Origin: Alphaproteobacteria bacterium
GTDB lineage: Bacteria; Pseudomonadota; Alphaproteobacteria; RF32; CAG-239
DNA length: 64,000 bases
Assembly: GCA_028706255.1 (NCBI GenBank)
Contig: JAQWBS010000004.1
Coordinates: forward strand, 1 to 64,000
Direction: 5' to 3'
Every line of letters begins with the position of its first letter. Position 1 is the stretch's first letter. The position numbers and the translations under genes are program-made. The notes beneath the pieces are model-generated. The model saw nothing but the letters and a program-made list of their open reading frames with translations. It had not been told where the DNA came from and did no database searches. Shown in pieces: positions 34,726-44,609 of this stretch.

Positions 34726-36501
34726 TTATTTCTTCTTCACTGTTTTGCTTTTAAATTGAGCATTATAAAGGGAGAGATATGCCCCTTTACTGTCTTTCAT
34801 TAAGGTTTCATGAGAGCCCTCTTCAACAATAACGCCATCATTCACAACCAAAATATTATTCGCATTTTGAACGGTTGACAAGCGGTGGGCAATGACAAAC
34901 ACCGTGCGGTCTTTCATCAAGTTTTCAATGGCTTTTTGCACAACGGCTTCCGCTTTATTATCTAATGCAGAGGTTGCTTCGTCCAAGATAACAATTGGAG
35001 CGTCTTTAATGAATGCACGAGCAATTGCCAGTCTTTGTTTTTGTCCGCCTGAAAGTTGCGCCCCTCTCTCACCGATTTCGCTATCTAGCCCATTATCTAA
35101 AGCGCTCACAAAATCATCTAGAAAAGCCATTTTTAATGCCTGATTTATTTCTTCTTCTGTTGCCCCTTTTTTTCCTAATAAGATATTTTCTCTGACAGTT
35201 CCGTCAAATAAAAAATTGTCTTGGAAAACAACAGAAATGTTTTCACGGAGTGATTTTAATTTAATGTCTTTGATGTTGACGCCGTCAATGGAAATTTCAC
35301 CTTTAAGAACGTCATAAAAACGAGGAATCAGGTTCACAATGGTAGATTTTCCGCCACCAGAATTTCCAACCAAGGCAGTTGTTGTTCCTTTTCTGGCTTT
35401 GAAGTTCACTCCTTTTAAAACAGGCGTTCCTTCTTTATATTCAAACCAAACATTTTTGAATTCAATTTGTTTTTCAACACCCTTAATTTCTTTGGCATTT
35501 TCTTTGTCATAAATGGTTGGTTCAATATCTAGAATGTCTGAAATTCTTTCAATGGCAAGAAAAGAAACTTGAACGTTGCTAAAGTTTTTGCCGATGCTTT
35601 TAATTGGTCCATAAAGCATAATGAGTGCGGTGATGAATGAAACGAAGTTTCCGCTTGTGATTGTTCCTGTTGTGATGAGATAGCTTCCATAACCAATTAC
35701 GCCACCAATTCCAATTGAAACAGCAATGTGCATCATTGGGGTCATCCAGCCAGTTCTTTGAATCATTTTCATACTGAGTTTGAAAAGATTTTTCAGCGTG
35801 TTGTCAAATTTATTATATGCACTTTCTTGTAAGTTATAAGAGGCGATTGTTTGGTTGCCTGAAAAAGTTTCATTGTAATTTTTAACAATTGTTGAAGCTT
35901 CGGTCACAGATTTACTAATCACACCCTTAATTCTACGGCGAACTTGAGAAAGTGGTAATAAAGCACAAACTAAGACGATAATGGCAATAATGGAAAGTTG
36001 CCATGAGTTATAGATGAGCACACCAATCAAGGAAAGAGAAGAGAAAAATCTTGAAACAAAAAGTCTGAAATTATCTAAAAGCCCTGTGCAAGCGGTGTCG
36101 GCATCAGTTGAAAATCTTTGTACGACTGTTCCTGAATTGTTTTTGTCATAAAAAGATGTTTCAAGCGAAAGCAATTTTTGGTACAGTGCTCGTTTCAAAT
36201 CGTGGGTGATTTTTGTGCCGACCCAAGAGTTGAGGTAAATTGTTGTATAAGTTAAAAAGCCTTGTATTGTCGTAAATAGAACAATTAGCAAAGGCAAATA
36301 GAGGGTGATTTCGGTCTTCTTCTCAATTAAGACAACGTCCATAAAAGGTTTTAGTGACCAAGCGATGACAGCGTCTAATGCCCCAACGGGAATGGCAAGG
36401 AGAATTGCTAAAATGGCACGAAATTTATAAGGCTTAATATATGGCCAAACTTTTTTATAGTGCTCCCAAAAAGAAATTTCCGTTTTTGTTTCAGCAATCA
36501 T
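34726..36501 (-). CDS. MsbA-like ABC exporter
   Basis: A 591-residue half transporter with six membrane helices (about 20-300) and an ATPase: Walker A GNSGGGKS near 385, LSGGQKQRLAIARA, and ILDEATSALD. The helical domain is of the MsbA lipid-flippase type (TTIYLNSWVGTKI, YDKNNSGTVVQRFS). MsbA is a fair guess; lipid A export would be its job. It differs from the exporter at 31636, so two systems are present. Confidence 0.85.
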   Translation of the reverse strand: MIAETKTEISFWEHYKKVWPYIKPYKFRAILAILLAIPVGALDAVIAWSLKPFMDVVLIEKKTEITLYLPLLIVLFTTIQGFLTYTTIYLNSWVGTKITHDLKRALYQKLLSLETSFYDKNNSGTVVQRFSTDADTACTGLLDNFRLFVSRFFSSLSLIGVLIYNSWQLSIIAIIVLVCALLPLSQVRRRIKGVISKSVTEASTIVKNYNETFSGNQTIASYNLQESAYNKFDNTLKNLFKLSMKMIQRTGWMTPMMHIAVSIGIGGVIGYGSYLITTGTITSGNFVSFITALIMLYGPIKSIGKNFSNVQVSFLAIERISDILDIEPTIYDKENAKEIKGVEKQIEFKNVWFEYKEGTPVLKGVNFKARKGTTTALVGNSGGGKSTIVNLIPRFYDVLKGEISIDGVNIKDIKLKSLRENISVVFQDNFLFDGTVRENILLGKKGATEEEINQALKMAFLDDFVSALDNGLDSEIGERGAQLSGGQKQRLAIARAFIKDAPIVILDEATSALDNKAEAVVQKAIENLMKDRTVFVIAHRLSTVQNANNILVVNDGVIVEEGSHETLMKDSKGAYLSLYNAQFKSKTVKKK

Positions 36502-36565
36502 TATCTAATTCCCTCGTTTTTAAAAAGTAAGCTTATCATATGGTTTATTTAATTTTTTTCAAGAA

Positions 36566-37003
36566 TTATATTATGTTTAAAAAATTTAAGATAACAAAAG
36601 CAATTACAAATTCCATAAAAACTAAAAACCAAAAGGTTGTTTGATATTCAATTTTCTTTTGTTTGTGATGAAAAACTTTTTGACCAAGCAGAGCGCCTAA
36701 GAAACCACCTAGAAATTCAAGGCTATGTAGGTTTTTTTCTGAAACCCTCCAAGCTCCTGTTCTTGCAGCTCTTTTATCAACTGCATAAGCAATAAATGTT
36801 GTGAAGTTGATGAACACAAGGTGATAAACGAGCAAAAGTAAGAGGGTTTTGCTCTTAAAAGGAGGCACGGTGAAATGGGTGTTTTCAACATAATAAGCAA
36901 AAAGAATGACGCAAGCCATATGTAGCATAAAGAAATTATTTTTTTGCAGGGGTTTGAATAGAAAAATCAGGGCAACAAAAATCGCCGTAGAGGTTATGAC
37001 CAT
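36566..37003 (-). CDS. DUF1294 family membrane protein
   Basis: A 145-residue protein with about four membrane helices. The DUF1294 motif is clear: YAVDKRAARTGAWRVSE followed by L..LGGFLGALLGQKVFHHK. Function unknown; the family is widespread. The 64 bp beyond its stop codon lead to the MsbA-like gene's start; nothing else is seen there. Confidence 0.85.
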   Translation of the reverse strand: MVITSTAIFVALIFLFKPLQKNNFFMLHMACVILFAYYVENTHFTVPPFKSKTLLLLLVYHLVFINFTTFIAYAVDKRAARTGAWRVSEKNLHSLEFLGGFLGALLGQKVFHHKQKKIEYQTTFWFLVFMEFVIAFVILNFLNII

Positions 37004-37148
37004 TAGAAAAATTCTCCAAAAACATAAAAAACAATTGCTGATTAATATAAACTATATTAAAAATAAATAAAATAAAAAGATTAGGAAGAAATTAATAAAA
37101 ATCTGTTACATTGTCTTATAACTTAAGTTTAATTCGGGATTTTGAAAT

Positions 37149-37757
37149 ATGAGCAACATAAAAAATGCCTCCCTTTTGGTTTCGGTTTTTGTGCTTGGTG
37201 GTTGCAGTTTACCTCCTTGTACAATTGGTGAGTATTGTTCAAAAAACTATGGAACAGCTTTGGCTCAAACAGAAAAAGAAGTTTCGCAATCTGTGTCTGT
37301 GCCAACCTATAAATATGACAATGTTTATAAAATTGACACGCCTTATGGATTAGATAGTCTTTCTAAAGAAACTGTTGCACCAGAAGTTTATTCAATTGTT
37401 GCCACAAGAACTGTTAATAGAATGCTTGACGACACAAAAGATTTTTACGAAAAGCCACAACCAAATCGCCTTTATATTACGGAAACCAAACTTGAAGAAG
37501 ATTTGCCAAATGGTTTTTATCTTTCACAAGCAGTGACAAAAAATGTGATTGAAGCTTCTCGCACGTTTGATGTTGTGAATAATTTGAAAGATGCTGATTA
37601 CTATACGGAAACTTTAATTAAAAAGATTCAAATTGATGAAAGTTCTTCGCCAATCATTCAATATAAAATGATGCTTTTTGATATGGAAAACAACAAGATT
37701 AATGAATGGTCTGAGACAATTCGTCAATTAGAAAATGATGATAGAAGCTGGTGGTAA
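37149..37757 (+). CDS. Unknown lipoprotein
   Basis: A 202-residue protein with lipobox LGGC (Cys at residue 19). The mature part is mixed alpha-beta (YITETKLEEDLPNGFYLS, VTKNVIEASRTFDVVNN); no family is recognised. The stop overlaps the start of the next gene by one base (TAATG), so the two are coupled and probably act together in the envelope. Confidence 0.7.
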   Translation: MSNIKNASLLVSVFVLGGCSLPPCTIGEYCSKNYGTALAQTEKEVSQSVSVPTYKYDNVYKIDTPYGLDSLSKETVAPEVYSIVATRTVNRMLDDTKDFYEKPQPNRLYITETKLEEDLPNGFYLSQAVTKNVIEASRTFDVVNNLKDADYYTETLIKKIQIDESSSPIIQYKMMLFDMENNKINEWSETIRQLENDDRSWW

Positions 37758-39061
37758 TGAAACGTTTTTTGTCAGTCATATTATGTCTTTTTACAGGAAT
37801 TTGCTTCGCGAGAACAGCAAGCGGAGAAGATGCTATTTCTGTTTTTTCAGATATTTGTGAAAAGAAAGTGGCTGATGAACCAATTTCTAAAATAAGGCTT
37901 AAGGCCATTGACAAAGGTGTGTTTGACGCCATTTCCAGACTTCCTGTGCTTGAAATTGCGAAAAAAAATCTAACGGATTATGATTTTAATTTGTTGGTTT
38001 ATAATTTGGTTGATAATTCTGTTGAAGATTTAGACACCAAAACAACTCGTCAAGATTCCAGAGAAATTTGCGTTCATATTAGCGGGCGCATTAAAGGAGA
38101 AAATATTATTGCAGCAGTTGTTGAAGCTAAGAATAAAATGGATGGTAGAGTGCTTCAACCTTCAAGTTCAGAAGAACCAGAAGTTTCTGAAGAAGCACCA
38201 ACGGATGATAACACAACTTATGGTGTTGAAGAAGAAGTTGCTTCTGATTCTCAAGAAACTGAATTTGAAGCTGAACGAGAGTTTGCAGAAGAAAAACATA
38301 TCTACTTCCCTCAAGGAGAAGTTGTTCGTGTTCCTGATGAAACAGAAGATGTTTCAATAGAAAAAGAACCTGCGCCAGAAGCAGAAGAACTTTTGACCCT
38401 TCAAGAAGAAAAAACACTCAAAAATGAAATCCATTCTTTAGAAAGTTATTTTGCGGAAAAACCAAGCGCTGCTGAACCAGAAGTGATTGTTGCGGATAGC
38501 GACACAATTGTCATTGTGAGTAATGAGCCTGAAAGTGGTGATAGCTTTGAAGAAGTTGTTAGCAAAGAAGCCTCATTAGCAGAGCCACAAACAGTAAAAG
38601 CTTTGGTTTATGTTGATGATACAATTTTTTACGATAAGAGCAAAAAGAAAAGTTTTTCAAAGAATATTCAAAAACTCGTTGCGAATAATGAATATTGTAT
38701 GTTAACAGAAGATAAAGCAAAGGCTGATTACATTCTTTCACCGAAAGTTCTACGTTCTAAAGTTGATTCAATAAATGCTGAAACAAATCGTATGCAAATG
38801 GTTGTTGTGGTTGAAATGAAAGATGTTTTTGATAATTCTGTTTCAGCGAAGCACCAAAATAGATTTTCTTTGTTTGCCACAGATGAGAGTGAGCAAGAAG
38901 TTGCAAAGAACTTGATTAATAAGCTTTTTGATTCTGCCACTTCTCAATTGCTTTCTAAAATTGAGCAGTCAGAAAGAAAACGTAAAAATATTAAGACCTT
39001 GCCGAAAATTATCACACCAACGAGTTCTATTCAGGAACTTGATAGCTTTTTATATCTCTAA
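37757..39061 (+). CDS. Unknown exported protein with acidic linker
   Basis: A 434-residue protein. Signal peptide at residues 1-22; a first domain about 25-130 (IRLKAIDKGVFDAISRLPVLEIA), a Glu/Pro/Ser-rich segment about 130-265, and a C-terminal domain (YVDDTIFYDKSKKKSFSKNI, ADYILSPKVL) about 275-425. The last part recalls envelope lipoproteins that probe membranes, but I cannot name it. Translationally coupled to the lipoprotein before it. Its 3' end overlaps the convergent gene by 35 bp. Confidence 0.7.
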   Translation: MKRFLSVILCLFTGICFARTASGEDAISVFSDICEKKVADEPISKIRLKAIDKGVFDAISRLPVLEIAKKNLTDYDFNLLVYNLVDNSVEDLDTKTTRQDSREICVHISGRIKGENIIAAVVEAKNKMDGRVLQPSSSEEPEVSEEAPTDDNTTYGVEEEVASDSQETEFEAEREFAEEKHIYFPQGEVVRVPDETEDVSIEKEPAPEAEELLTLQEEKTLKNEIHSLESYFAEKPSAAEPEVIVADSDTIVIVSNEPESGDSFEEVVSKEASLAEPQTVKALVYVDDTIFYDKSKKKSFSKNIQKLVANNEYCMLTEDKAKADYILSPKVLRSKVDSINAETNRMQMVVVVEMKDVFDNSVSAKHQNRFSLFATDESEQEVAKNLINKLFDSATSQLLSKIEQSERKRKNIKTLPKIITPTSSIQELDSFLYL

Positions 39062-39800
39062 TTTCAAAGCTTTGATTTCTCACTCTTTTGTTTTGAGTCT
39101 GTTGGAAATAATTGTCTATGCTCTTGTTTAGATTTTCGATGAAATGTTGATGATTTGCTGTTTCTTTACCCACATATAGAACAATTTCTAAATCTACAAA
39201 TCCTCTGTCGTGATAGAGTTTATAGTCATAGGCATAAAGTTCATTTTTACAAAATTCATTGACAATTTTTTGTGTGATTTTGAAATGTTGCCCGTAATCT
39301 AAAACTTGATATGCCCCAATAAGGTCGTTTAGGTCTTTCTTTTGGCTACCTTGCCAGTGGGGTAAAATTCTTTTAATCAGATTTAGATTTCCTGTGCTGA
39401 TGGCAAATTTCATCATGACATTATCAAACTTACTATTATGATTTTCAATGTTTTCAAATTTGTCTTTGAGCATTATTGCAGCCATTTCTAATAGCCCAAC
39501 CCCGATGAGGGTGTTGAGATAAAAAATGTGGCAATATTCAGTGAGTTCGCCGCCTAAGTCCCAAATTCTGTTCAAGAAAGACAAAGCTTTTTGACGGTTT
39601 TCGGTGAGCAAATTTATCCAAGCCATCACCAACAAGCCATTAATATCTTCCCCTTTTTCTCGCAAAAGCATTGCTGTTTGTTTTTCAACCTCAATCAGAT
39701 GTTTTTTATCTTCAGGACTAATTTTTTGAAGATATTTTAAGAGAAGCTCAAAGTTTCTAATTCTTTGTTCGAAAATGAGGTCCTTATTAAAGCTGTTCAT
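39027..39800 (-). CDS. Unknown TPR-like helical protein
   Basis: A 257-residue cytoplasmic protein without signal or membrane segment. Its alpha-helical repeats (GLLVMAWINLLTENRQKALSFL, SKFDNVMMKFAISTGNLNLI) suggest a TPR-like scaffold. No family recognised. Converges with and overlaps the exported protein gene by 35 bp, so transcription of each could hinder the other. 17 bp after dtd. Confidence 0.6.
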   Translation of the reverse strand: MNSFNKDLIFEQRIRNFELLLKYLQKISPEDKKHLIEVEKQTAMLLREKGEDINGLLVMAWINLLTENRQKALSFLNRIWDLGGELTEYCHIFYLNTLIGVGLLEMAAIMLKDKFENIENHNSKFDNVMMKFAISTGNLNLIKRILPHWQGSQKKDLNDLIGAYQVLDYGQHFKITQKIVNEFCKNELYAYDYKLYHDRGFVDLEIVLYVGKETANHQHFIENLNKSIDNYFQQTQNKRVRNQSFEIRDIKSYQVPE

Positions 39801-39817
39801 TTTAATTTCCTTAAAAG

Positions 39818-40255
39818 TTATTTTTCTAACATAAAAGTGACTGGTCCATCGTTGATGAGTTCCACTTGCATTTCTGCTTGAAAAACACCCGTTTCAACTT
39901 TGAAGTTCTTTTGTTTTAAAAGACTGACGAAATGAAGATAAAGCTGTTGAGCTTTTTCTGGTTTTGCTGCCTTATCAAACCCAGGACGGTTTCCTTTGCT
40001 AGTGTCACCAGCAAGGGTGAACTGAGAAACGGCAAGAAATTCTCCTTGAATGTCTTTAATCGACAAATTCATCTTACCATTTTCATCTTCAAAAATTCTT
40101 AGACTTGAAACTTTGTTGGCAAGATATTCTGCTTGGCTTTCCTCATCTCCTTTTTTGATGCCAATAAACAATAGTAGTCCTTTGTTGATTTTTCCAACAA
40201 GCGCATTATCTACTTTTACAGAAGCATGCTTAACTCTTTGTAGCAGAACTTTCAT
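39818..40255 (-). CDS. dtd: D-aminoacyl-tRNA deacylase
   Basis: A 145-residue enzyme that removes D-amino acids from tRNA. The two family motifs are present: SQFTL near residue 78 and the cross-subunit GPVT (NDGPVT) near residue 136. The N-terminal [10 protein letters not shown] is typical. Start as for the family. Confidence 0.95.
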   Translation of the reverse strand: MKVLLQRVKHASVKVDNALVGKINKGLLLFIGIKKGDEESQAEYLANKVSSLRIFEDENGKMNLSIKDIQGEFLAVSQFTLAGDTSKGNRPGFDKAAKPEKAQQLYLHFVSLLKQKNFKVETGVFQAEMQVELINDGPVTFMLEK

Positions 40256-40287
40256 CGTTTATCCTCATTTATCAGGGAGTATATGTT

Positions 40288-41250
40288 ATGACCTTAGAAA
40301 ATCACACTCTTAATGTTTTTGCAATAGCTTTAGATGGCAAAGGTGGAATAAAAGAACAAAAAGCAATGACTGAAGAAGCGTTAAGCAAAGAACAAGTTTG
40401 GCTAAACTTGAGTGGTTTGCAGGTTAGCCAGCAGAAAAAAATCTTGCAGAAATATGTTGTGGATGAAAAGCTTTTGGCAGCCTTTGTTTTTTCTCAAACA
40501 CAGGTTAAAAGTCTTTATAGCGAAAATAGTGAAAGCTTTTTTTTAGGGTTTAGTTGTTATTCCGCTAAAGCTTCTTTTGTTTATATCAAATTTATTGTCA
40601 GTTCAGAGCAACTCTTTATGAGTTCAAATTTTGACTTAGATTCTGTGACCGAAATTTATGATAAACTCAAATCTGGGGAAGGGGTGAAAGATGTTGTTGA
40701 GCTGTTTTTTGTATTATGTCAAGGTCTGATGGAGAAGGCTTCTGAACTTGCTGACAACATCAGTGAACAGATTGATTCTTTGGAAGAAAAATTGATTAAA
40801 TCTGAGAAGGGAAAAACTTTTGATAAGAAAATTTATCAATTGAGGAAAGCAACCGTATCTATCCATAGATATATTGTGCCACAAAGAGATGTTTTTCAGG
40901 AATTGGCAACGGATATTCCTTTTTTAGCAACCAGCAAATATCGCAATCACTTTAAGATTTTTTCTCAGACAGTTGCGAATTTTATTGAAAATATTGAATA
41001 TTGCAGGGAGCATATTGTGGCAATTAAAGATGAATTAGAGCATAACACAAGTTTGAATATTGATCATAATATGTATGTCATTACGTTGATGATTTCTGTT
41101 TTCACGCCCCTTTCTTTGTTGCTTGACATTGTTGGGGTTGATATGAGTGTTTTATTTAAGCAAACGGAATATGCTTTTTATGTTATTTGCTTTTTGATTG
41201 GGCTGTTGGCGTTGATTATGTTTTTCATTTTGAGAAGGTTTAAAATATAA
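40288..41250 (+). CDS. CorA/ZntB-like divalent-cation transporter with GVD in place of GMN
   Basis: A 320-residue protein with the CorA layout: a large N-terminal cytoplasmic domain, a long helix (ADNISEQIDSLEEKL) and two C-terminal membrane segments (about 262-280 and 292-315). In CorA the loop after the first membrane helix holds GMN (GVN in ZntB), which binds hydrated Mg2+ or Zn2+. Here the position reads GVDMSVLF, with Asp for the invariant Asn. Ion choice or function may have changed. SD GGGAG precedes the start. Confidence 0.8.
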   Translation: MTLENHTLNVFAIALDGKGGIKEQKAMTEEALSKEQVWLNLSGLQVSQQKKILQKYVVDEKLLAAFVFSQTQVKSLYSENSESFFLGFSCYSAKASFVYIKFIVSSEQLFMSSNFDLDSVTEIYDKLKSGEGVKDVVELFFVLCQGLMEKASELADNISEQIDSLEEKLIKSEKGKTFDKKIYQLRKATVSIHRYIVPQRDVFQELATDIPFLATSKYRNHFKIFSQTVANFIENIEYCREHIVAIKDELEHNTSLNIDHNMYVITLMISVFTPLSLLLDIVGVDMSVLFKQTEYAFYVICFLIGLLALIMFFILRRFKI

Positions 41251-41321
41251 TAGACAAAAAATATAGACAAATAAAAAATTATATGTTAGAAAAAAGCATG
41301 AACTATATTAAGGAATATATA

Positions 41322-41603
41322 ATGCTTGCAAAAACTTTTGATTTTGAAACAAAAAAAGCTCATCTTCTAACAAGAAAAGAAGAGAATAGAATCAATCGGA
41401 TAAAATTGGATAGCTTCTTAGAAGCGTTTGGTGTTGGTGAAATTAAGGTTATTTCCTCAAGCTTTGAAGATGAAGAAAGATTTTCTCTTGTTGAGCTTGC
41501 ACAAAAAATTGCTGAAGATGACTTTAAAGAAAAAGTTTATCATGATTTTTTGGAAATCGGTGAAGAAACTGATTCTGTTTTAGAAGCGGAAAGTGAGCTT
41601 TAG
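41322..41603 (+). CDS. Unknown 93-aa protein
   Basis: No family recognised. It is charged and helical (TFDFETKKAHLLTRKEEN, LVELAQKIAEDDFKEKV), probably cytosolic. The ATG at 41322 follows AAGGA with correct spacing; an in-frame ATG at 41283 has no clear SD. It follows the CorA-like gene on the same strand. Confidence 0.5.
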   Translation: MLAKTFDFETKKAHLLTRKEENRINRIKLDSFLEAFGVGEIKVISSSFEDEERFSLVELAQKIAEDDFKEKVYHDFLEIGEETDSVLEAESEL

Positions 41604-41621
41604 GTTTAACATTTAAGATGC

Positions 41622-42857
41622 CTAGCTTTTTACATAAAATAAATAGGCAAAAGTAATTGCGAGAATGATGCCCATTAAGTCCGCCAGAAGCGCACAAGGA
41701 AGTGCGTGGCGGATTTTTGTTATTTTCACCGCTCCAAAATAAACAGCCAAAACATAAAATGTGGTTTCTGTTGAACCTTGAATGATTGAGGACACGAAGG
41801 CTGGAAAACTATCCACCCCATAAGTGTTCATGGTTTCAATCATCATCGCTCTTGCACCGCTGCCAGAAAGTGGTTTCATAATAGCGGTTGGTAAGGCAGG
41901 CACAAAGTCTGTGTTAAGTCCAATAATAGCAAAAAATTTGCCTAAACCTAAGACAATATAATCTAACACGCCAGAAGCTCTTAAAACCGCAATAGCAACC
42001 AACATCGCCACAAGATATGGAATTATTCTCACCGCTGTTGTGAACCCATCTTTTGCTCCTTCAACAAACGCATCATAAACTTTCACTTTTTTCAATAAGG
42101 CATAACAGATGAAAAAGATGATGAGCGCAAAAATGATGAAATTTCCAACTTCTGCAGAAACTTCTGCTCGAACGGTTGGGTCAAGTCTATAAAAACCCAA
42201 AGTTGCTCCGCCAATGAGCAAAACAAAAGCAAGGAGATATGCTAAAATCACCTTATTGAAAAGGTTTATTTTTTGCACAAATGCCACGCATAGAAAACCA
42301 AAAAAAGTGGAAAGGGATGTTGCTAACAAAATTGGAATGAAAACGGCACTCGGATTTGCAGAGCCCATTTGTGCACGATACATCAAAATGGTGATTGGAA
42401 TGAGGGTGACGGCTGAGGAATTAATAACCATAAATAAAATTTGCGCATTTGAAGCCGTGTCTTTACGAGGATTATGTTCTTGAAGTTGCTCCATGGCTCT
42501 AATGCCCATTGGGGTTGCAGCATTATCCAGCCCAAGCATATTCGCTGCCATATTCATCACAATTGAACCAATGGCAGGGCTTTCAGCCGGAACTTCTGGC
42601 ATAATTCTTTTGAAAAGGGGGTGTAAAAATCTTGCTAATAGATTCATTATGCCAGATGCTTCGGCAATTTTCATAATGCCCAGCCAAAAGCAAAGAATTC
42701 CTGTTAAGCTGAGGCAGATTTCAAAGGCTAGTTTTGAGGAAGCAAAAATTTCATTAATTAAGAGTGTCCAAATTTGAGCATTGCCTATAAAGAAACTCTG
42801 GCAAATCGCCATTAGAAATGCACAAATAAAAAAGCCTACCCAAGCATAGTTTAGCAT
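41622..42857 (-). CDS. SpmA-SpmB fusion (nucleoside-recognition domain membrane protein)
   Basis: A 411-residue protein of about ten membrane segments. It joins the two Gate/nucleoside-recognition halves that are separate as SpmA and SpmB in Bacillus. First half: GSIVMNMAANMLGLDNAATPMG; second half: LPTAIMKPLSGSGARAMMIE and IIQGSTETTFYVLAVYFG. Found in many non-sporulating bacteria; substrate unknown. Confidence 0.88.
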   Translation of the reverse strand: MLNYAWVGFFICAFLMAICQSFFIGNAQIWTLLINEIFASSKLAFEICLSLTGILCFWLGIMKIAEASGIMNLLARFLHPLFKRIMPEVPAESPAIGSIVMNMAANMLGLDNAATPMGIRAMEQLQEHNPRKDTASNAQILFMVINSSAVTLIPITILMYRAQMGSANPSAVFIPILLATSLSTFFGFLCVAFVQKINLFNKVILAYLLAFVLLIGGATLGFYRLDPTVRAEVSAEVGNFIIFALIIFFICYALLKKVKVYDAFVEGAKDGFTTAVRIIPYLVAMLVAIAVLRASGVLDYIVLGLGKFFAIIGLNTDFVPALPTAIMKPLSGSGARAMMIETMNTYGVDSFPAFVSSIIQGSTETTFYVLAVYFGAVKITKIRHALPCALLADLMGIILAITFAYLFYVKS

Positions 42858-42859
42858 AA

Positions 42860-42892
42860 AAAAATACCTCTCTTAATTTAGAAAGGTATTTT
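42860..42892 (-). terminator. Terminator for the 103-aa gene
   Basis: AATACCTCTC / GAAAGGTATT stem with one or two mismatches. On the minus strand it ends in a T-run. It stands between the 103-aa gene and the SpmAB gene. Confidence 0.65.
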
Positions 42893-42928
42893 ATCTTAAA
42901 ATTGCAAAAATTTAATTAAGGAGGGCAA

Positions 42929-43240
42929 TTATTTCAGTCCGTCTGTGAAAGGATTTTCCTTAAACACTTTAACACGCACTTTATAATCCCTGATAACCAC
43001 ATCTTTTTTATAATCAATTTCGGCCACTAAAATAAATTTAGATTTTTTTAGCTGATTTTGCACTTCTGAACTAATATAGTCTAAAAGCATGACGTCATCT
43101 GATGTTCGATAAAACGTTGCGTGGTTTCCACCATCATAAATTAGAATAGGCATATCAGGTTCGTTTCCGCAAGATTTTATGGCGAAAACAAGAGCTCCTT
43201 CTTGCGTCGTTACAATTTCATACTCTTTTGCATGAAACAT
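42929..43240 (-). CDS. Unknown 103-aa protein
   Basis: No family recognised. A mixed alpha-beta, probably cytosolic protein: beta strands (ALVFAIKSC, MPILIYDGG) and one helix. The C-terminal half (VAEIDYKKDVVIRDYKVRVKVF) is basic. Own terminator, so monocistronic. Confidence 0.55.
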   Translation of the reverse strand: MFHAKEYEIVTTQEGALVFAIKSCGNEPDMPILIYDGGNHATFYRTSDDVMLLDYISSEVQNQLKKSKFILVAEIDYKKDVVIRDYKVRVKVFKENPFTDGLK

Positions 43241-43280
43241 ATGTTCTGCCTCTCAAATATAATTATATTTATGGATATAC

Positions 43281-43463
43281 TTAATTAGACTTAGCTCTTC
43301 TGGCAAGCATTAATTTTTGAGCCGGTGTTAGAGCTTTTTCTTGAGTTTTATTATGATTTTTAACCCCTGAGCTGTGTATTCCTTTTGGGCTAACATTATA
43401 CTTCTTAAATGTGTCTGCCAAAAGCGCAAAGGTTTTTTCTTGATGAGCTGTATTCTTATTCAT
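43281..43463 (-). CDS. Unknown 60-aa basic protein
   Basis: A 60-residue Lys/Ala-rich peptide starting MNKNTAHQEKTFALLADTF and ending KLMLARRAKSN. The start at 43463 follows AGGGAG by 9 bases; the longer frame to 43523 has no SD. No family recognised. Confidence 0.45.
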   Translation of the reverse strand: MNKNTAHQEKTFALLADTFKKYNVSPKGIHSSGVKNHNKTQEKALTPAQKLMLARRAKSN

Positions 43464-43540
43464 AGTTCCATACTCCCTAAAATCATTCCTCTTTATATTA
43501 TTATAAAAAATATATTTTGTCAAAAAAGAACGTTAAAAAA

Positions 43541-43570
43541 AGGTAAAGATTTTTTCTTTACCTTTTTTTT
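43541..43570. terminator. Terminator before the DUF1189 gene end
   Basis: AGGTAAAG / CTTTACCT stem with a T-rich loop and long flanking A and T runs; bidirectional in form. It separates the DUF1189 gene end from the 60-aa gene. Confidence 0.7.
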
Positions 43571-43607
43571 GTCTTATATCAAAGCTTAGTCTTTTTTTTA
43601 ATTATAA

Positions 43608-44444
43608 TTATTGTTTATCTTCTAACGCTTTGTTTTCTTGAGATTCCGCTTTCTCAAAGTGATATAAAATAGAAAGCGCTGCTGTTATCATGGCAATAAT
43701 GAGCCATTTGAACAGCGAATCGGGCCAAGAGAATAAGTTTTGTAGAACAGAAAGGGTCAGAAATGATGGAATCATTGCCAGAGCGATTGTTCTTCTCATC
43801 TCTTCAGTTTTAATTTCTTTAAATGGTTTGTAAATGAGTCTTAAAGCCCAACGAGCAACAACGGCGAAAGCAAGGCAAATCAACCAGTAGTAAAGAATTC
43901 CGAAAAGGAAAAATGAGCTAATAAAAATCCAGAAAAAGGCTTTAAGAAAACTTGCCATAAAACTTTGCATTTCTGCAGAGGTGAGATCAAGTGGATTCAT
44001 TCCAGAAACTTGTTGAATTTTTTCTAGAGGGAAAACTTGAAGCTTGTAGTTACTAGCATTATAGACATATAAATCTGTCTTAGTTAGATATAAAGCCGAT
44101 TTTTTGATTTCATCAATGTTTGGATTTGAACTTTGCGTGTCAACAATGAGGTGAATGCCATTGTCAATGACGAATCTTTGTTTGACATTATCTTCCCAAA
44201 CAAGTTCTCCGTCAGCAATGATAATGCGAGGCAATTTTTGGAAAGACTCACTGATGATTCTTTCAACTTTATCACCAGACATAATAGGGTAAATTGCAAG
44301 AAAAATGGTGAGGCTGAAAAGCAAAGAAACAATCAATGAAGATAAGGCTAAAAGCCCCATGCCACTATTAGAACTTTCTTTAATATATTTTTTTCCAGCA
44401 TTGAAATTGAAGAAAGAATTATAAATTGTTTTGATACTGTTCAT
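43608..44444 (-). CDS. DUF1189-like membrane protein
   Basis: A 278-residue protein: one membrane helix at about 30-52, a periplasmic domain about 60-150 with the LPRIIIADGELVWED and DNGIHLIVDT segments of DUF1189, then three to four membrane segments. Function unknown. Confidence 0.72.
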   Translation of the reverse strand: MNSIKTIYNSFFNFNAGKKYIKESSNSGMGLLALSSLIVSLLFSLTIFLAIYPIMSGDKVERIISESFQKLPRIIIADGELVWEDNVKQRFVIDNGIHLIVDTQSSNPNIDEIKKSALYLTKTDLYVYNASNYKLQVFPLEKIQQVSGMNPLDLTSAEMQSFMASFLKAFFWIFISSFFLFGILYYWLICLAFAVVARWALRLIYKPFKEIKTEEMRRTIALAMIPSFLTLSVLQNLFSWPDSLFKWLIIAMITAALSILYHFEKAESQENKALEDKQ

Positions 44445-44609
44445 ATGTCCTCCAAAATTTTAATTTATTGTTTCCGAGAATCTAGCATATTAATCCTAAA
44501 ATTAAAAGGTTATTTGTTCTTGTTCTTGTGAATATATTTCTCAATTTTATAATTGACGTAACTTATAAATTTGTGTAATCTCTTTAACAATTACAAAACA
44601 TAGAGATTA

